Assembly (NCBI GenBank): GCA_964057225.1
Contig: OZ059894.1
Location: forward strand, 13,588,131-13,652,130
DNA length: 64,000 nt
Source of the DNA: Auanema rhodensis
Taxonomy: Eukaryota; Nematoda; Chromadorea; Rhabditida; Rhabditidae
Reading direction: 5' to 3'
The notes beneath the pieces are model-generated. The model had not been told where the DNA came from and ran no database searches. It worked only from the letters and a program-made list of their open reading frames with translations. Below are positions 1-11,843 of this stretch, piece by piece. The translations under genes and the position numbers were made by a program. The first letter of the stretch is position 1. Each line of letters opens with the position of its first letter.

Positions 1-58
1 ATTTCTTTTCATCACGTAGATATCTAATAAAATTCTCTTTATCACGTTCTACCGACCT

Positions 59-61
<3 letters not shown>

Positions 62-96
<35 letters not shown>
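62..96. repeat. (CT)n microsatellite
   Basis: A perfect CT dinucleotide run. It lies in the otherwise AT-rich stretch 1-1121, where I see no gene. It is the first of more than ten CT/GA tracts in the window. Confidence 0.95.
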
Positions 97-99
<3 letters not shown>

Positions 100-440
100 G
101 CTCTGTAACTACTAACAATGCTGTAATCAATTTCTACTTCTTTAAATTGAAATCTTTTAGAATCTATATCTCCGTAATAGTAAGAAATACAATTTTAGAT
201 CGTAAAACTTTAATCTTTTTCCCAAACAATTTTCAAATTTGCTAATTTCCGTTGACATTGCAAACTTACTCATCGTCTTATTTTCTTGTACTTTTCTTTT
301 AATCTTTTTTTTAATTTTATACTTTTATCCCATCTATCCTAAGAATATTAAGTTTTTAGCTATCGCGTATATTGTTGAATTTATCGATTGTTCCCTATCT
401 TTGCTTGTTTTGTCCTAGCTCGGTGTATGTCTCTTCATCT

Positions 441-476
441 TACTCTCTCCCTCTCTCTTTCCCTCTCTCTTTCTTC

Positions 477-534
<58 letters not shown>

Positions 535-560
535 CTCTCTCTCTTTCTCTCTCTCTCATT
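441..560. repeat. CT-rich low-complexity tract
   Basis: An imperfect CT array with CCT and TTT interruptions. It creates long Ser/Leu or Arg/Glu open frames on both strands that are artefacts of the repeat. It lies upstream of the GCLM gene. Confidence 0.9.
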
Positions 561-1121
561 TTCATCTGTCATTTTCTTCTTTTGTAATTCGAGAATCTTT
601 TCTTTTTTTTCTCTTTCAAACTGTACTAGTCTGTACGATGCTGAAGCTTTTTTGTGGATATTGTTCATCTTGCTCACTTAAGATTTATAGATTTTCAAAG
701 ATTTCCATCTTCTACTTTGAACTCTTCTATTTTCTTGAAGATAAGGAATATTACGAGGCACAATCAATCAAAGTTATTTCAAATTACAATGATTATTTGC
801 CATCTCCACGATTTGTCATCCTTTCTCGCAATTTCGACGTAATTCTTATTCTTTTTTCTTCAATTTAATTGTAATGATATGGTGATTTCTTTAAGCTTTG
901 GTTTCATCTATCTTTTAGATAAGAGTCCTCATAATTCGATTGATTTTATACACTTACTGTTCACTAAAGCTATTCTATTATTATTATTATTATTCTATGT
1001 TTTCATTTTTTATTTACTAACATATCATCGTAATGTCTAAGTTATGTTCAATTTTCTTCATTATACCAATTTTTGATTAAACTCTAAGAATTTATGATTT
1101 ATCTTATTATAATTATAGGTT

Positions 1122-2186
1122 ATGGCTGCTTCACCAGTTATTCTAACAACAGGAAATGTAAATTCGCTTACTGAAGTAATTTCCTTCTAATATTTTGAAT
1201 AATTGATCTTAAATTTATATTAAGATTGTTACTAAACGTCATAAAAACTCTGCTGAAGAAGTTCAAGCTGCTCTTAAGCATTATTCCGAAGTTGGAACAA
1301 AGTTTGTATCGCAAAAAGGAGTTTATGTTCCAGAGCAAGATGAACCTATCAACTATTCTCCATCTGATATGAAAATTACTTTGAAAGTCAGTTTCGCAAG
1401 TATTCGTCATAATTTGTGAGTGTTCTTGAAGGTTTTCTTATCTGAGTTTTCCCCAAAGGAAATTCAATCAGCTGTCAGCAGTTTTTTATCTTTTCACTCG
1501 GTAACATCCGTTTCACAGCTCATTGTTTCATTTCCATTTCATATTGCTGAGGTATTTGATATATACTTTAAGAATTATTCATAATTTCATAATGTGCAGG
1601 ATTTATCTGATGAAGAATGGTTGAAAAATGTGTTAACCGTGTGGGAAACTATGGAAATCTTAGTTGATGATGGTGTTGTTCATACTCTTGGTTTGTTTCA
1701 ATGCTCGGAAAGTGAATTTTTAAAATTTTTTTATTAGGTGTGGCAGATTTGGATATCGATCGTTTGAAGCTTTTAACTGAGAATGTAGGCAAATATCGAC
1801 CAAGTATTAATCATTATTCCATTGACGGGTGTTGTACAGTATGTTGTAGTTTATATCAGAATTGATTAATCAGTTATTCATTGATAGGTGGCTAGTGAAT
1901 TAGCAGAGTTTGCTAAACAGCATGATATTCAACTTCTTACTCATAATGACTGTCGTTCACTCAGCTTCCCAGCCACGTTAAAATCTACTGTGCAAAACAT
2001 GGTTGGCCATAATCTTGAGTCTCATCAAGATGGTTGGGCATCAAGGTCAGTTGATTAGTTCAAGTTTTACTAATTGTTTCCTTTCAAAGTTTCAAAATAT
2101 ATAATAATACTTTTAGATATACTATCTGGGTACGTAGTAGAAGTGTGCTTGCGGAGAAAGGCTTTTTCGTTCAATTTAAGTTGTAA
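1122..2186 (+). CDS. GCLM: Glutamate-cysteine ligase regulatory (modifier) subunit
   Basis: The modifier subunit of glutamate-cysteine ligase binds the catalytic subunit and lowers feedback inhibition in the first step of cytosolic glutathione synthesis. Seven exons: 1122-1175, 1225-1386, 1432-1551, 1600-1690, 1738-1838, 1888-2045, 2117-2186, all with GT-AG junctions and consistent phase. They encode 251 residues; animal GCLM is about 274. Family hallmarks visible are an N-terminal TGN block, the C-terminal-half motif DIQLLTHND, and the ending RYTIWVRSRSVLAEKGF, which matches the usual RYSV-KSRG ending. The fold is aldo-keto-reductase-like. The start follows a TATAG acceptor at 1118-1119, plausibly a trans-splice site. 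Assignment rests on recognised motifs and is firm. Confidence 0.93.
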
Positions 2187-3218
2187 AATAAGTATCTATT
2201 TTCCAATTTCTAGACGTATAAAGTTAGTATAAGGACTCATAATTATCAGGAATTCTTATTATCAGAATTTTTCGAAAGAGAATCCACATTACTCGTGTCC
2301 TCTATCACCTATCCAAATATTTATCCATTCACTCCAGAATTTACATTCGAGTTCATTATATTTTTCGAAAGCTATAATATTTTATATTTGAAGGATATGC
2401 TTATGTTACTTTTCATGAATTCACATAATTCTTTTGTTTTTGCAATTCAGTGTCTTCATTATGTTGCTGGTTTCATGTGGAATATAATCATTAGAGAAAT
2501 CATATTGAATTCTAATATAGCTCTACCTGTTTTTCTTTTATTAAATATATTTTATAATTGTTTAGTTAATAAAGTGTTTTTCTTTGTAAATATTTTTTGT
2601 TTAAGAATAAAAAAGAACAATATTCAATCAATAATGTAAATAAGTTCAAAGATATCATTTGAATCATCCACAGCATGATTCATGATTTAGTGCCCTCTCT
2701 CCCAAGAGAACTAGAACTGAATTTATTAAATATTATATTTATGAAATATTAAATATAGATACCGTTTTGTTAGATAACTTCCATTTTCCGTTCTTATCGG
2801 TTTTATGTTATAACCCCCAAGGCTTCTCCAGCAGAAAATTACCGCTAAAATGATAAAAAGATTGCGGTGCATAAGAACGATATCTATTGCGAGCAAGAAC
2901 CATTAGAAAGTGAGTCATTTAAATTTTTATAAACGTGGTATATAAATTATAACTATTCTTAAACATGCTGAATGCTCTTCTTCTTTTCTACCCACTGTGG
3001 AATTCATAATTTTTCGAAATTGACTGTTCTCTTCTATATAAGCTATTTTATTTGTTCACAGTCAGTTTTACTCAAATTGCTTAACTTATATCTTATATCT
3101 TTATTATTTATAATATATTGTTCAACTTAAATCCCTTTTATCCAGATTGTTTAAACTTGAACCCAATTGTTCAAATTGATTGCTCGTGTATAACAGTATC
3201 TGCTCACTGTAAAAACCA
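2187..3218. other. Intergenic, no gene seen
   Basis: AT-rich spacer between two same-strand genes. One open frame of 114 codons at 2295-2639 is phenylalanine/isoleucine-rich, has no splice support and looks like chance. No RNA gene was recognised. Confidence 0.6.
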
Positions 3219-4295
3219 ATGGCGACTCCGTCCGCCCCTTCTGATGTTGAAGCTGCACCACAAATAGTATTAGCTACGGAAGGCGATGCATTATTTCCGA
3301 AATCTTACCCTTTGGAGTTCGGGTTCGATTCCTGAAATTGATATTGCAAGACTAACTTTTTCACTTTTTTCAGAGACCTTTCTATTCGTAGAGGATTTAT
3401 CAAAAAAGTTTTTGGTATTGTTAGTGCGATGGTAAGATTTCTTTAATTTTTTTTTTGAAAATAATAAAATAATATTTCAGCTTCTCGTTGTTACAGTTTT
3501 TTGCTTACTTCCATTTTTTTTTCTCGACCTTCCAGATTTTTTCGCTAGTTCAGCTGGTACGATAACTGCCATAGTTTTAATGTAAAGTTTTTTCTTAAAT
3601 TTCAAAAATATTTGGAATATTTTTTTTAGTTCTTTATATGCGGCTTTGACTATTATTTTCATATGCATGCCAAGATTAAGACGTTCATATCCAGCTAATA
3701 TTATCTGTTTGATAATTTATGTAAGTTATTTCCTATTCAGAAAAAGGTAAATTTAAACAAAAAAAAATATATTTCAGACATTCACAGTCGCATTCATGAT
3801 GTCATATGTAACTGTTTGTTATACATTACCAGAAGTTTTCATGGCTATGTCTATAACAGCAGTATCATGTATAGCTATTGCAATATTCGCAATGACAACT
3901 AATAAAGATTTAACAAGGTATATTCATTATTTTTTAATATTTTTATTTTTGTTTTGTTTTAGTATGATTGGTTTAGCATTTATATTGATACTTGGTCTCA
4001 TATTTTTTGGAATTTATGCTATTATACTAACAGCTATATTAGATATGACTATCATGTATTCAGTATATTCAGGTTTAGCAGCCTTACTATTTATGTTTTT
4101 CTTAGCCATTGATATACAGGTAATATTATAATTATATTTAATTATAAATATAATTATTTCTTTTTTTTTCAGCTTATTATGGGTGATAAATCATACTCTA
4201 TACATCCAGACGAATATATCTTTGCTTCATTACAAATTTTCCTTGATGTTATTAATATCTTTTTGCGTATTCTTGGAATATCGGGAGGAAGATAG
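3219..4295 (+). CDS. TMBIM / Lifeguard (Bax-inhibitor-1 family) membrane protein
   Basis: Predicted multi-pass endomembrane protein of the Bax inhibitor-1 superfamily, which modulates calcium leak and cell-death signalling. Seven exons: 3219-3322, 3374-3431, 3481-3581, 3630-3720, 3778-3917, 3963-4119, 4173-4295, encoding 257 residues. A short acidic N-terminus (about 35 residues) leads into the family-typical SIRRGFIKKVF segment, then about seven hydrophobic helices. The end carries AIDIQLIMGDKSYSIHPDEY and then FASLQIFLDVINIFLRIL, the Asp/Glu-bearing last-helix pattern of the GRINA/FAIM2/TMBIM1 branch. In C. elegans that branch is represented by genes such as xbx-6 and tag-120; I cannot choose between them. 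An AATAAA lies just past the stop. Confidence 0.9.
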
Positions 4296-4299
4296 AAAA

Positions 4300-4305
4300 A
4301 ATAAA
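4300..4305 (+). terminator. Poly(A) signal of the TMBIM gene
   Basis: AATAAA five bases after the TAG stop. It is very close to the stop, so the 3' UTR would be only about 20-30 nt, which is short but seen in nematodes. Confidence 0.55.
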
Positions 4306-4950
4306 ACAATATAATTAATATAATAATTATAATTAAAAATAATATTATCTTAAGATATCCTTGAAGTAATTAAGTATTCATCTTCATATCGATATCACCG
4401 TACCTGATCATTCTAATCAAGTGATTGGCTGAACAATTTTTAACTTCAGCTGAAATTAAAATAGAAAAGTCTTCAACTTTGTGTTATATTCGCATCCTGC
4501 CGTAAGGTTAGCACAGTTTTTTTCAAATACAATTTCTTTCTCTTTAATTGTAACCTGTGGATTGGATTGTTAAATAAATAAATAAATATCTATTGTCATA
4601 ATTATTTTAAATTACTCATATCTTAGGTTGCAATACGTTGTAATACATACCGATACAAAGCATATAATTCTAAATATTTCAATATTTCATCGTTTTGAAA
4701 TAAATCTTTTTTTCTTTTAATTGAATTCCTTTTTTTTTTTTAAAAAAAGTTATGTTCGTGAAAAGTTTCAAAGACGTTCCACTTCCTCTTTTGTCTTTCA
4801 CGTAATATTTAATGCGTGGAACAAATTTTAAATTTAAGATTTAGACAAGCAAACTTGTTTTAATCACAATAAACGTTTTTATGATTAGTTTCCAAGGTAC
4901 ATATAAACGGAGCGATCATGATGTTTAATTGAATTCCAATAAAGAAGACC
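4306..4950. other. Intergenic, promoter region of glycine-rich gene
   Basis: AT-rich with homopolymer T runs. I recognised no gene or clear TATA element here. Confidence 0.5.
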
Positions 4951-5985
4951 ATGATTGCTTTACTTATCGCCTATTGTATATTATTTGTTTCGGCACAAAG
5001 GTTTGAATGCACATTGAAGATGTGTTAGTTGATTTGCTCTTTTAGAAGTGGCCCACCTGGAACTGATATGTCAGGCGTATGTAAGACAATCTAATCTAAT
5101 TATCATATTGTACAGTCTTTGATTTTAGGGGGATCCGGTCATAATCAGCCTAGTACCGGGTTTAACACTGGAACGGTAAATTTGATTTCATATTAATTAT
5201 ATTGATATAATATGCTAGAACTGGAACAGCGGAGCTGATTTCTCAGGAGATCCTAGAGCTACTGGTGGATTTGACAACAATCGTAGAAATTTTGGTTCTA
5301 ATAACTTTGGAGGAAATGCAGGAGGACAAGGTGGCTTTGGGGGAAATGCCGGAGGACAAGGTGGCTTCGGGGGAAATGCCGGAGGACAAGGTGGCTTTGG
5401 AGGCTCTAGCGATTTTGGAGGTCGTGGAGGATTTGGTGGAAACAACGGAGGTTTTCAAACTGGAGTAGGAGGAGGCCGCGATGGTTTTAACGGAAACTTC
5501 GGTGGACGCAACGGTAACGGCAACTTCAATGGAAACGGAGGATTTGGAGGAAGAAACAACGGAGGTTTTCAAAGTGGAGTAGGAGGAGGTCGCGATGATT
5601 TTAACGGAAACTTCGGTGGACGTAACAACGGCAACTTCAATGGAAACGGAGGATTTGGTGGAAGCAACGGAGGTTTTCAAAGTGGAGTAGGAGGAGGCCG
5701 CGATGGTTTTAACGGAAACTTCGGTGGACGTAACGGTAACGGCAACTTCAATGGAAACGGAGGATTTGGAGGAAGAAACAATGGAGGATTTGGAGGGAGA
5801 GGCAATGGAGAATTCGGAGGAAACTTTGGCGGCCGTGGTAATAGTGGTTTTAGAGGAAGCGTCGGAGGAAACGTTGACGGGAGATCAAGTAAGTTTACAT
5901 AAATCTAAAACCGAATCGAATTATTAATTTAGATGGTGAAGGAATGGAACTGGCTGGTCACATAGTAGATTCTGTATTTGGATAA
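4951..5985 (+). CDS. Secreted glycine-rich repeat protein
   Basis: Five exons: 4951-5000, 5046-5080, 5129-5175, 5219-5888, 5933-5985, giving 284 residues. A signal peptide (MIALLIAYCILFVSAQR) is followed by a short linker and then a Gly/Asn/Phe/Arg-rich body. First come three decapeptides GGNAGGQGGF (30-nt units), then three long units of 36-38 residues containing GFQ-GVGGGRDGFNGNFGGRN. The C-terminus, ELAGHIVDSVFG, is non-repetitive and may be the conserved functional tail. Glycine-rich secreted proteins of this kind occur in nematode cuticle, eggshell or surface matrix; that role is inference. The second donor (5081, GTAAGA) was chosen because it alone keeps frame into the repeat exon. Confidence 0.82.
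5312..5401 (+). repeat. Three tandem 30-nt units inside the glycine-rich gene
   Basis: Units 5312-5341, 5342-5371 and 5372-5401 differ by one or two silent changes. This suggests recent duplication or gene conversion. Confidence 0.9.
5441..5776 (+). repeat. Three tandem 108-114-nt units inside the glycine-rich gene
   Basis: Anchored on GTTTTC at 5451, 5565 and 5673, giving periods of 114 and 108 nt. Units differ by codon-sized indels and a few substitutions, so reading frame is kept. Confidence 0.88.
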
Positions 5986-6098
5986 AATAATTTATTCTTA
6001 ATATAATATAATATATTATAAATAATTAGTATTTGAGAAATTTTGAAATGAACCAGTACATAAAGTATTTCATCATGCTACATCGAACCCGTTATTGA

Positions 6099-7785
6099 TT
6101 AAGCTTTTTTTTGAAAACGTGAAGATAAGGCACTTGGATTATTCAAGCCATAACGCGAGAATCGAATCTGAAAAGAGAAAACATCAATTTGGAATAAAGC
6201 GAAACTTAAGTTTGTAAACAAATGAAAAAAATGTTATTATATGAATTCTGAATACTTACGGAATCATCATTCAATCCATATTTGGATGTATCAATGCCTT
6301 CTTGGATCTGTCCCTCATTTCCTTGTAAAGGTTCATATGGCAATTGACGGTATCTGTACGAACGAGGTTGACGGAAAAGAAATTGGCGTTGTCTTTGAAG
6401 ACGTAATCGAGCTTGTTGGTTTCGACGTTGTGCTCCACGTCGATTTTGATTTCTACTGGAAAATAAAATTTTAAATAAAGTTTTTATATTTTAAAATATA
6501 AACCTTAAACGATCTACTCCAAATGCATGAACAGCAGCAACGTTTTGCTCTTGAATTGGGATAAACTGAGTACGCACTGGACTGACAAGAGCACGAACAG
6601 AAAACTCTTCTGTTTTTAAGATAAAACTCGTAATGTTCAATTCACGGAAAATATTAAAAATTCTATTATTCAATACTTCCTCTTTCTCAAGTAGAGAAAG
6701 TGGGGCTTCTGCACGATATTGACTATTAGAAGGAAGCTGTACATTAGTTGCTTGACGTAATTCGACTGGTGGAACAGCTGCGGGAGCGCCATGTTCAGTA
6801 TGAACTGCTGCAGGTGGAGCAACTGCGGGGGCCACGGGTTCGGGAACTGTAGTTGTGGAAGATAGTGATGAATGTGATTTTGGAGCTTCTTCTGCGATCA
6901 ATTTTGTGAGTTTTTCATGGAGGGAAGATGGTGCTTGTGGTCCAGCTTCATCGACGAGAGTAACAACACCATGAACGACTCTTCTCTTAAACGAAGAAGG
7001 TTTTTTAAAGTTTAAAAGCATTTCTTTCAACAGCGTATCAGGCATCTTAGTGGTAGTAGTAGGTCTACTAGACCCGTGAAAGGGCGACCTAGTGGTCTGA
7101 TGATGAGGTCTACGATATGGTGTTCTAGCAGTATGAGCAGCGGCGTTGCCCCTACGGTAAGGCCCATGATTGGCGGCTGGATATGGTCTGTGATAAGGTT
7201 GGTTTCGGTTCACATGAGGATTCTGTCTATGGTACCGAGCTGCTTCACGATTTGGTAAAACCTTCAAAAGAAAGAAAATCCAAATGAAGTAATCATGTAA
7301 CCAAAAAGAGCCACCTCCTTAGTCTTTAATTATAAAATATGATAAAGGATGCAAGTTAATGTGAAATAAGATTTTTATTTTATCACCGTAACCAAATACC
7401 AAAAAATACCAAAAAACAAAAAATATGCGAGCATAATTTAAGAGAATACCCACTGGTTTGCGCTGCGCTACCCAACCAGGACGAGCCGCATTCGGTCGTC
7501 GTGCTGGTGGATGAGACTGATGGGGAGAACGATATCGTGGTGCCTGATAATGCTGTCGTTGCTGGGGGTGTGGATGATATTGCACAAGCCCATTCTTAGT
7601 TCGGGCTGCGTACGCTTTTTTGGATATCTATGAGAAGTTGACTATGAAGTATAGTTTAAGTATGTTAGATATTATAATATTAAATAAAAATTAAAAATAT
7701 AAACCTCTGACGATTCATCTGTTGGAGTTTTGGCTAGAGTAATTCCAATAATCAGAAGAATTTGTAGAAGTAGCAGACTAGTCAT
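6099..7785 (-). CDS. Secreted basic Pro/Arg/His-rich protein, function unknown
   Basis: Not a family I recognise. Exons in transcript order: 7705-7785, 7454-7627, 6504-7261, 6260-6455, 6099-6167, encoding 425 residues with consistent phases. A signal peptide (MTSLLLLQILLIIGITLA) is followed by a His/Pro/Arg/Tyr-rich region (residues about 30-115), a central helical block (SFKRRVVHGVVTLVDEAG), a Pro/Ala/Val-rich linker, a more ordered stretch (NNRIFNIFRELNITSFILK), and an Arg/Gln-rich tail ending SALSSRFQKKA. Many dibasic sites could allow proprotein processing, but there is no repeated peptide as in a neuropeptide precursor. It ends 113 bp from the stop of the convergent glycine-rich gene. 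The exon-2 donor (GTGGGT) was chosen because it alone keeps frame. Confidence 0.78.
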
Positions 7786-8722
7786 GGCGCTGGGAGTAGA
7801 ATTGAAGGAGCGTATGCCTTCAAAAGCTGTGCAAGCGAAAGTAGAACAATGAATATGAGAAGATGAAGAAGCTAGAAGAAGGAGAAGGCTGGACTAACGG
7901 CGGAAGGATGAAGTTGTAGAAATAGGCTACAAGTTTCTTGTCGACATATTAAGCCTTTCATTTAGATACATATGTTATCGTGGGATGCGGATCTTATACA
8001 CAACAAAATAAGAGATAACGTTTAAATAAGTATGGAAAGTATTTTGCAAGAGGAAGGAAATGTAATAGAAATCTATCCAAAAAAAACTTGTCGTATTACA
8101 TTCATTTGAACTACCTGGATGCATACATATGTCAACTAGAACTCTCGATTTCAGTTTTTTCTTGTCAAGATGTAAAAAACCCAAATTGAGGTGTTTATCT
8201 AATGTTATTATCGTTTTCACTATATACAGCATTATATACGAATGATTTTTGACTTTATATGGAATTCTTTGATTCATGTACAAGTTCACATAGATTGAAA
8301 TAGATGTTTGAAAAAAAAAGTTTATTTTAAATATTTTATTCCTTAATATGATTGTTTTTATTTTGGAATTTGACACATTTGAATTCATTATAATAAGTAC
8401 AATTGAGTTCTAAAAACAATAAAGTTCAATAATAAAGTATACATTGTATACATTATTCAATAACTTTAAGATCAGAATAAGCAACGAATAAATGTATAAT
8501 TGAAAATGTTTGTAACCGTATTTTCAAAAAAGAAAATTACAAGCATCTAACAGTAGTATCTAAAATATGAAGTAATAATATGTAATAATGACTGATTGAA
8601 TTAATCATCAACAAAAAATATTTTGTTTATAAACAATTCAATGAAATGAAGTCAGCACCATAACTAAATATAGTTAAATATTTCCTCATATTTAATCAAA
8701 AAATATTTATTCCCATATGGAA
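7786..8722. other. Intergenic, no gene supported
   Basis: Promoter side of the downstream minus-strand gene and 3' side of the next. A 137-codon open frame on the minus strand (7975-8388) is Ile/Asn/Tyr-rich with no splice or motif support; I leave it uncalled. Confidence 0.5.
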
Positions 8723-10666
8723 TTATTGACCTAAGCGACGGAATCGGCTGAAGCTCCTTCGTTTAACTACTGTTGGCACGGATTGAGTGAATCGTCTGTA
8801 ACAGTTAAACTTTAGTATTGTATGAAATATTAAAAAAGACAACCAGTTGCATCTTTTATAGTTGAAATTATGATTTTTATCATTTTACGTGAAAAGTTTA
8901 CGTGAAACGTTTGTAACGTGAGTAGCGTATACATCTTTAGTTTATGCTAATCATATATTCTATCAATAATGATAAAATATATTTAATAATATTAATTAAA
9001 TATCTTATTTTTACTCATTATAAACTATATTTGATACGATTAATTATACTATAATACTTGAATCTAAACAAGATATATTTTAAGATTTCTACCATAAGTT
9101 GCCGGTTCAGTAAACATATAGCTAATCATTCCCGAACTAGCATTCTCGTAGAATTGGACAAACTTGTTGGTTTAACTATAAGGAACTAATGCCCCCCTTT
9201 AACATCTTGCTACTCCGTTATAATCAAATCATGCATCAAAATTAGAATATCTTTTCACATCAGTTCCTATTAACATTTGTTTGAAAAGATGGAACTGACT
9301 TTATTTATCTTGATCATTTCATTAATTTGTGAAGATATTTCATGTTTCGATGATTAGGCCAGTTGTGCTTTTCGTTCATTTTCATTCATCTGTTCCTTTT
9401 TAAAGATATGTTCATTATGTATATATGTACATATGCTTGTATATGCTTTAAATTAAAAAAACATATTTTAACTAACTTGCTCACTCCAGTCCTATACCGA
9501 CTTTTCGTCGTTTGAGTGCGACTTTGGCTTCTGTACTGCTTCACAAAAGCTACTGGCTTTACAAGACCATATGAACGATCATTCTTTTTCGGAACTCTAA
9601 ATAACTTTCAATAAGTTTTTTCTATTCATATAATAATAACAAATATATATTTAAACTTATTACAAACCTGTCATCCATTATATCTACATAATCCTTATAA
9701 TCTACACTGTTATCCTTCGTTGACTTTTGTTTGAAATATTGTGAATGTGAGCCGATATCATCAGAAATTTCCTGTTTTCCTCTCAATAGGTTATACACGT
9801 ATTCAGATATTTCCTTAACTAATTCAGAGGACATTCTACCACTGAGAATAGACCGTTGGTTCTCGAAATGAACCTTCTGAAATAAGTTTGTTTTACTTCA
9901 GATTTGATGGCAGAAAATACTTTTTATATATTTTATTTCCGAATATTTTGAATCAATCAAGACTAGAAGTCGTATAAAAGCAAAATAAGGAAATCGTTAT
10001 GAATTAATCGGATTTTCAAATACAGTTAGAGACACATGTTCATCGTTTTTTTCTTCGAACACTTCCTCTTTTAATTTCTTTTTTGATTTAAAATAGTTTA
10101 GTTGTTTAGACTAATGTGTTGTTTTTCAAGATTCTTTTTAAAAATGATTCATTTCAAACATGTACAAATGATTTTATAATCAAAACGGTTTCATGTCATC
10201 GTCGACAATTTGAATAGGTTAAAGTAAGACATTCAATTAATGTCCAAAGGCGAGAAATGGTAAACGTCAAGGACATGCATCTCTCTCTCTCACTAGCCTT
10301 TTCACTCTTTAAGTTTTCTCTCAATTACGCTTATTTTGTATGTCTGGCTTGAAGAAACCTCAAAATATCTTATAAATCGAATTTATATTTCTGTTCTGTT
10401 TTCACATAAGTTTCAAGAAATATTTACATAATAGCTGAAGTTATTATAACAAAAAGTTAATTCACCTCTTGAGTTACAGGACTTAATATAGCTCTTTTAT
10501 AGCTATATCTCTGAGGAATTCTTAGTGGTAATTGTGAATTAAGAGTAATTCCAAGAATAGATTGTATGGCACATAGTAATAATATTGAAATTATCTAAAA
10601 TTATAATATATAATAGTATAGTTAATGATAAAATATTTGAAATCTTACTGTTTCTCTGGAAATCAT
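8723..10666 (-). CDS. Secreted basic protein of 182 residues, function unknown
   Basis: Exons in transcript order: 10649-10666, 10466-10594, 9668-9876, 9477-9596, 8723-8795; all phases agree. The first exon codes only six residues; the second carries a hydrophobic core (IISILLLCAIQSILG), making an N-terminal signal sequence. The mature part is polar with an acidic/Asp-rich middle (DYKDYVDIMDD) and a strongly basic end (VVKRRSFSRFRRLGQ). No cysteine pattern or known domain. It is the same strand, size class and composition style as the preceding gene, so the two may be co-regulated secreted partners; that is inference. The last intron (8796-9476) is unusually long and holds an ACGTGA cluster. 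Confidence 0.72.
8884..8921. promoter_or_regulatory. ACGTGA motif cluster (three copies)
   Basis: Two TTTACGTGAAA copies 13 nt apart plus a third AACGTGAG, inside the last intron of the 182-residue secreted-protein gene. See the corresponding finding; function unknown. Confidence 0.4.
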
Positions 10667-11795
10667 TTACACAGGAAATAATAGAAAATCTCTGATTAAA
10701 CAACAAAATGAAAATCTATAATGATTTGGTCAGAAAATGGAAAGATGTTTAAAGTAAAATCGGAAAAAAGGTGTTTTGAAACGAAAAAAATAAAGAAATA
10801 AGAAGAAGATGGTATCTAACTAAGGCCAAAAGGACAACGATACTTTAAGGAACTGAATGAAACAGTCTGCCCCAACCAACAAGGAAGATTTTCTTTTCAT
10901 GATCTCGTATTCGATTAGGTTTTCTGAGGGACATAATAGTTAAAAAGAGTATCTATGCGGTTAGGAAAAACATAAAATTCTCTTGTTATATGATAAATGT
11001 AGAAAACTATTCAATGAGTTGTATACATTATACTTCAAAAAACCTGGAAACTTGTTAGAATTCAAAATTTCAAAAGAAAAAAGTTGAAGAAAGATAGAAG
11101 GAGAGACCTGAAAATCAATGTTTAGTAGTATAGAAAAAAGAAAGAATGGGATAAGGAAATAAATAAAGAGGAATTCTGAAAGACTTTAACATTTTGAAAA
11201 CAAGAGAAAAAACATGAAGTAAATGCTGTATTGAAGTTAAGGTCAGAAAAAGAGAACAATTTCTTTTCTGATGCTTCTTCTGGCACCAAAGTCACATAAA
11301 TAAGAAGCCACAACGGCTGTGGGTTTGCGACATGAATGTCTGAATGAGAAGTATTAGATAAAAAATTCAAGACATAAATTATTTGAATCATAATAAGTTG
11401 AAATCGAAAATCAATGTGTTCTTGAATCAAAGAATTTGCAACACAACAGGATCATGAGGGAAACACTTTTGCCTTAAGTATAATTGAAAATTATTCCTTT
11501 CTTACTTGTCATAGTTTGTCTGAAATTTTTTTGTATTCGGATGATGTTCTTTGATTGTTTTCTTCAGTAGAAATCATAGATCAGAACATTTATACAGAGA
11601 CAATCCTTCATTCAGATCTTGTCAATGAACAGAGAAAGCTCATCAAAGGTTGATGTGGTCATAAGGGAGATGAAATAGCAGAGTCTCAATAGCAATACTG
11701 ATAAGAAGAAGAACAAAGCGAAAGCCTTGAGACGTTGGAAGAGAAAGATATTGCATGTTGATTGAAATTAGATGCAGTGAAAAGAAGAAAAGAAC

Positions 11796-11843
<48 letters not shown>

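Noticed and set aside
435-677. Arg/Glu-rich open frame on the minus strand
   Set aside because: Translation of a CT/GA microsatellite; the same artefact recurs at 11643-12040, 25293-25643, 33747-33962 and 56982-57200.
2295-2639. 114-codon plus-strand frame
   Set aside because: Phe/Ile/Asn-rich as expected from AT-rich DNA; no splice context or motif.
3316-3333. tRNA T-arm-like sequence (GGTTCGATTCC)
   Set aside because: A five-pair stem can be drawn, but no acceptor stem or anticodon arm fits, and the bases are explained as a donor site in the TMBIM gene.
7975-8388. 137-codon minus-strand frame
   Set aside because: No signal peptide, domain or splice sites; AT-driven composition.
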